A DNA stretch of 64,000 nucleotides, from contig JALUTY010000017.1 in assembly GCA_027021615.1 (NCBI GenBank), positions 108,177 to 172,176 on the forward strand, in the 5' to 3' direction. Below the pieces are notes generated by a model. The model saw only the letters and a list, made by a program, of their open reading frames with translations, made no database searches and was not told the origin of the DNA. The DNA is from a bacterium (GTDB taxonomy: Bacteria > Desulfobacterota > Deferrisomatia > Deferrisomatales > Deferrisomataceae). This document shows positions 61,798 through 64,000 of this stretch, piece by piece (position 1 is the first letter of the stretch; each line of letters starts with the position of its first letter). Made by a program: the position numbers and the translations under genes.

Positions 61798-63429
61798 ATG
61801 CGGATCAAGCGCTTCAGGGACTGGTCCATCGGAACCAAGCTGTACTCAGTCATCGGCCTGCTGCTCGCCATGCTGCTGGCCTTGGGCTTGTTCGGCATGC
61901 ACCAGGCACGCGCCATCAACGAGCGGGTGAAAAACCTCTACACGCAGGAGCTGGTCCCGCTCGAGACAGTCGACGACATAAAAGCCTCTTTCTACAGGGT
62001 GCGGGACCGCGTCGGCCGTCATATCGACGAGCCCGAGCGCCAGGCGGCGCACGAGGCCAAAATCCAGGAGCAGCTTGAGCGGCTCGCACGCAACGAGGCC
62101 AAGTATCGCGAGTCCCGCCTCAGCGACAAGGAGCAGCGGCTGATGGATGCCTATGCCGATGCCTGGGGCCGTTACATCGCCCTCGTGCAGGAGAAAATCC
62201 TGCCCCTCAGTCGGGAGGGCAAGGCGGAGGGTGCCGAGCGGCTCCTCGTCGGGCCGGCGCTGCGGCTGTTCCGGGAGGCGCGCGAGGCGATCAACGAGCT
62301 GGCCGATTATCAGCTGAGTCGCGCCAAGCAGCGCTTCGACAACGCGCAGGCGGCGTACGTCGAGATGCGCAGCCTCACGGTTTTCCTGCTCGTTGCGGGA
62401 CTGTTTGTCGCGGGGCTTCTTGGGTGGTTTCTCGTACGCAGCATCCGCTTCCCCCTACTAGAGGTGCGCGATGTGCTGGGCCAGCTCGACCAGGGCGACT
62501 TGACGGGCCAGGTCAGATACCGCTCCGAGGACGAGCTGGGCCAGATGGCGAACGACCTCAACAATGCTATCTCGGCCCAGCGCCAGCTCATCCGCAACAT
62601 CCTGCAGACGGTGGATCAGGTTGCCTCCTCCGGCGAGGAGATGGCGGCGGTGACCACGCAGGTGCGCGAGACGGTAGAGACCCAAAGGAAGGAGACCGAG
62701 CAGCTCGCCACCGCCATGAACGAGCTGACGGCCACCGTCCAGGCGGTCGCATGCAACATTGCGACCACGGCGACGAGTGCCTCGGAGGCCAACCGCCAGA
62801 CTCAGGAGGGCAAGACGGTCGTAGTCCAGGCCGTGGAGCGCATCCGCGAGCTGGCGGGCCAGCTCGCGGAAACGAGCGAGACTATCACGGAGCTGGAGCG
62901 CCACAGCGAGACCATTGGCTCGGTGGTCCAGGTGATCCGGGACGTCGCGGAGCAAACCAATCTCCTCGCGCTCAATGCCGCGATCGAGGCAGTCCGCGCC
63001 GGCGACCAAGGCCGCGGCTTTGCGGTCGTTGCCGACGAGGTACGGACGCTCGCCAGGCAGACGAAGGAGTCTACTGAGGCGATCCGAGGCATGGTCGAGA
63101 AGCTCCAGGCGGGCGCACGCGAGGCGGTGGCAGCCATGCAGCGCAGCGGCGAGTTGTCCGACGCTGTCGTGGAATACGCGGGCCGCTCGGGCAAGGCGCT
63201 GGAGGTGATCTCGGAGGCTGTGGGCCGGATCAACGACATGGCGGGCCAGATAGCAACGGCCGCTGAGGAGCAGACCGCGGTAGCCGAGGAGATTAACCGT
63301 AACGTCGTCCGTATCAACGAAATGGGGGATCAGACCGCCCAAGGCTCCGAGCAGACGGCAAGGGCTAGCGAAGAGCTTGCTCGCACGGCCTCGAACCTCA
63401 AGAGCATGGTCGGCCGCTTCCGGGTGTGA
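61798..63429 (+). CDS. Membrane-bound methyl-accepting chemotaxis protein
   Basis: A 543-residue classical chemoreceptor: transmembrane helix about 12-33, periplasmic four-helix-bundle (4HB_MCP-like) domain to about 190, second helix about 195-216, HAMP domain, and a signalling domain with [44 protein letters not shown] precedes the ATG at 61798. The candidate sigma-28 promoter implies link to flagellar motility, unlike the chemosensory operon at 15-29 kb. Codon use is less extreme in GC than its neighbours, and it follows the acquired ATPase pair, so transfer is possible. Confidence 0.94.
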   Translation: MRIKRFRDWSIGTKLYSVIGLLLAMLLALGLFGMHQARAINERVKNLYTQELVPLETVDDIKASFYRVRDRVGRHIDEPERQAAHEAKIQEQLERLARNEAKYRESRLSDKEQRLMDAYADAWGRYIALVQEKILPLSREGKAEGAERLLVGPALRLFREAREAINELADYQLSRAKQRFDNAQAAYVEMRSLTVFLLVAGLFVAGLLGWFLVRSIRFPLLEVRDVLGQLDQGDLTGQVRYRSEDELGQMANDLNNAISAQRQLIRNILQTVDQVASSGEEMAAVTTQVRETVETQRKETEQLATAMNELTATVQAVACNIATTATSASEANRQTQEGKTVVVQAVERIRELAGQLAETSETITELERHSETIGSVVQVIRDVAEQTNLLALNAAIEAVRAGDQGRGFAVVADEVRTLARQTKESTEAIRGMVEKLQAGAREAVAAMQRSGELSDAVVEYAGRSGKALEVISEAVGRINDMAGQIATAAEEQTAVAEEINRNVVRINEMGDQTAQGSEQTARASEELARTASNLKSMVGRFRV

Positions 63430-64000
63430 CGGGCATGCGCGGCTGCCGGATGCACTGCCTCCTCGGGCGACGCTTTTCTTGGGTCACCGTGAGAGTGAGG
63501 GGGGAACGTAGGCAAGTGGGGCCACCATGGCGCGATCAATGGGGCCGCCGGGTGGCCCCTCGCGCGTCACCACGTTGCGTATTCCCCCCACTTGCGCCAC
63601 CCACCTCACCCCAGCACTGTGAGCGCGCGTTCCGGTCCGGATGGGCCAAGCGCGCCCCGAACCGGAAATGGCGAGGGCACACGAACAAGAGCCGGCCAAG
63701 GGGGGCGGCTGGTGGCCACAGCCTGGGTTCTCACCACGGCCGGAGTCAGGTGGTGTACGTGCGCGTGCGAGATCGTGGCGGTGCACGGCTCCCAGGAGCA
63801 CACGGTGGCGTTCGCCAAGGGCACGGTGGTGAAGACCAGGCGGGCCGAATCAGCCCCCTGGCCGCCCCCCTCCTCCTAACCGTGCGAGGACCCGACCCGG
63901 AACGCAATAGGACCAGCAAAAGGGCGCACCTCGTGCCCGTACCCACCCCTGGGCTCGCCCACCACCACGGGCCTCGTCCCGGCACCCGTCTTTGGTGCCA
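63430..64000. other. Non-coding or unresolved end of window
   Basis: No gene I can support. A 10-bp inverted repeat GCAAGTGGGG (63512-63521) / complement (63586-63595) encloses a GGGGCC-GGCCCC hairpin at 63541-63558. Short frames near 63592-63879 and on the other strand lack any recognisable domain or start signal. A gene that begins beyond the window end cannot be excluded. Confidence 0.4.

Noticed and set aside
63592..63985. Small genes at the window end
   Set aside because: Short frames on both strands without recognisable domains, start signals or consistent coding bias.
1..64000. tRNA, rRNA or riboswitch genes
   Set aside because: I looked through the intergenic regions for cloverleaf-like stems, CCA ends and common riboswitch cores and found none I could defend; a covariance-model search would be decisive.

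Overview
The window is chromosomal DNA of a GC-rich (by eye about two thirds G+C) Gram-negative, most likely a deltaproteobacterium in the wide sense (Desulfobacterota or Myxococcota side). The hints are a large single-operon chemosensory locus with a HEAT protein and stacked CheW domains, a sulfite-reductase-like siroheme protein, an AhbD-like heme enzyme, and a c-type-heme sensor with the CxxC tail common in that group. I cannot fix the genus. No rRNA, tRNA or CRISPR array was found.

Layout. 0-3.3 kb: HDOD protein, stand-alone CheB-like esterase, DHH phosphoesterase. 3.4-5.7 kb (minus): MoeB/ThiF-like E1, TusA and a siroheme/ferredoxin reductase, a small sulfur module. 5.8-10 kb: truD, NarL-type regulator, FmdB and PEBP small proteins, thrC. 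10-10.7 kb: non-coding block with tandem repeats, a MITE-like element and a DnaA-box cluster around an AT-rich stretch. 10.7-15.4 kb: UPF0173 hydrolase, unknown coiled-coil protein, rpmB, TauE/SafE permease, tpx, heme-type sensor. 15.8-29.3 kb (minus): a 13-gene chemosensory operon. 29.5-33.8 kb: divergent multi-PAS hybrid kinase and a phosphohexomutase. 34-43.2 kb: type I restriction-modification locus (hsdM, four-helix protein, hsdS, AAA ATPase, broken DUF4276 gene, hsdR). 43.4-52 kb (minus): split LysO exporter and a tetrapyrrole operon (sirC-like, ccsA-like, hemA, hemC, cobA-hemD, ahbD-like, hemE). 52.4-56.3 kb: unknown protein, gmhA-like isomerase, uvrC. 56.5-59.7 kb: unknown protein and two GT4 glycosyltransferases. 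59.8-61.6 kb: an AT-richer, apparently acquired AAA ATPase + DUF4276 pair. 61.8-63.4 kb: membrane chemoreceptor with a candidate sigma-28 promoter. 63.4-64 kb: no confident gene.

How it fits together. The chemosensory genes encode a complete adaptation set (CheR, CheB), a CheA, a three-domain CheW, one soluble and one membrane receptor, single-domain receivers and extra histidine kinases, so probably an alternative (non-flagellar) pathway. A palindrome with the same GTTC-N8-GAAC core lies about 115 bp ahead of two promoter-proximal genes of this locus, which suggests common control. The tetrapyrrole operon runs from glutamyl-tRNA to uroporphyrinogen III and then to both siroheme and coproporphyrinogen, and also carries a heme b synthase of the siroheme route.

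The most unusual feature is the intergenic DNA. At least a dozen short-period (about 7-9 bp) tandem arrays of a few word families sit between genes, and seven genes have their stop codon inside or directly at the edge of such an array. Two copies of a ~180-bp terminal-inverted-repeat element and three to four copies of a ~150-bp dispersed repeat add to this. Two AAA-ATPase/DUF4276 modules, one intact and one decayed inside the restriction locus, are the best lead for a poorly described defence system.
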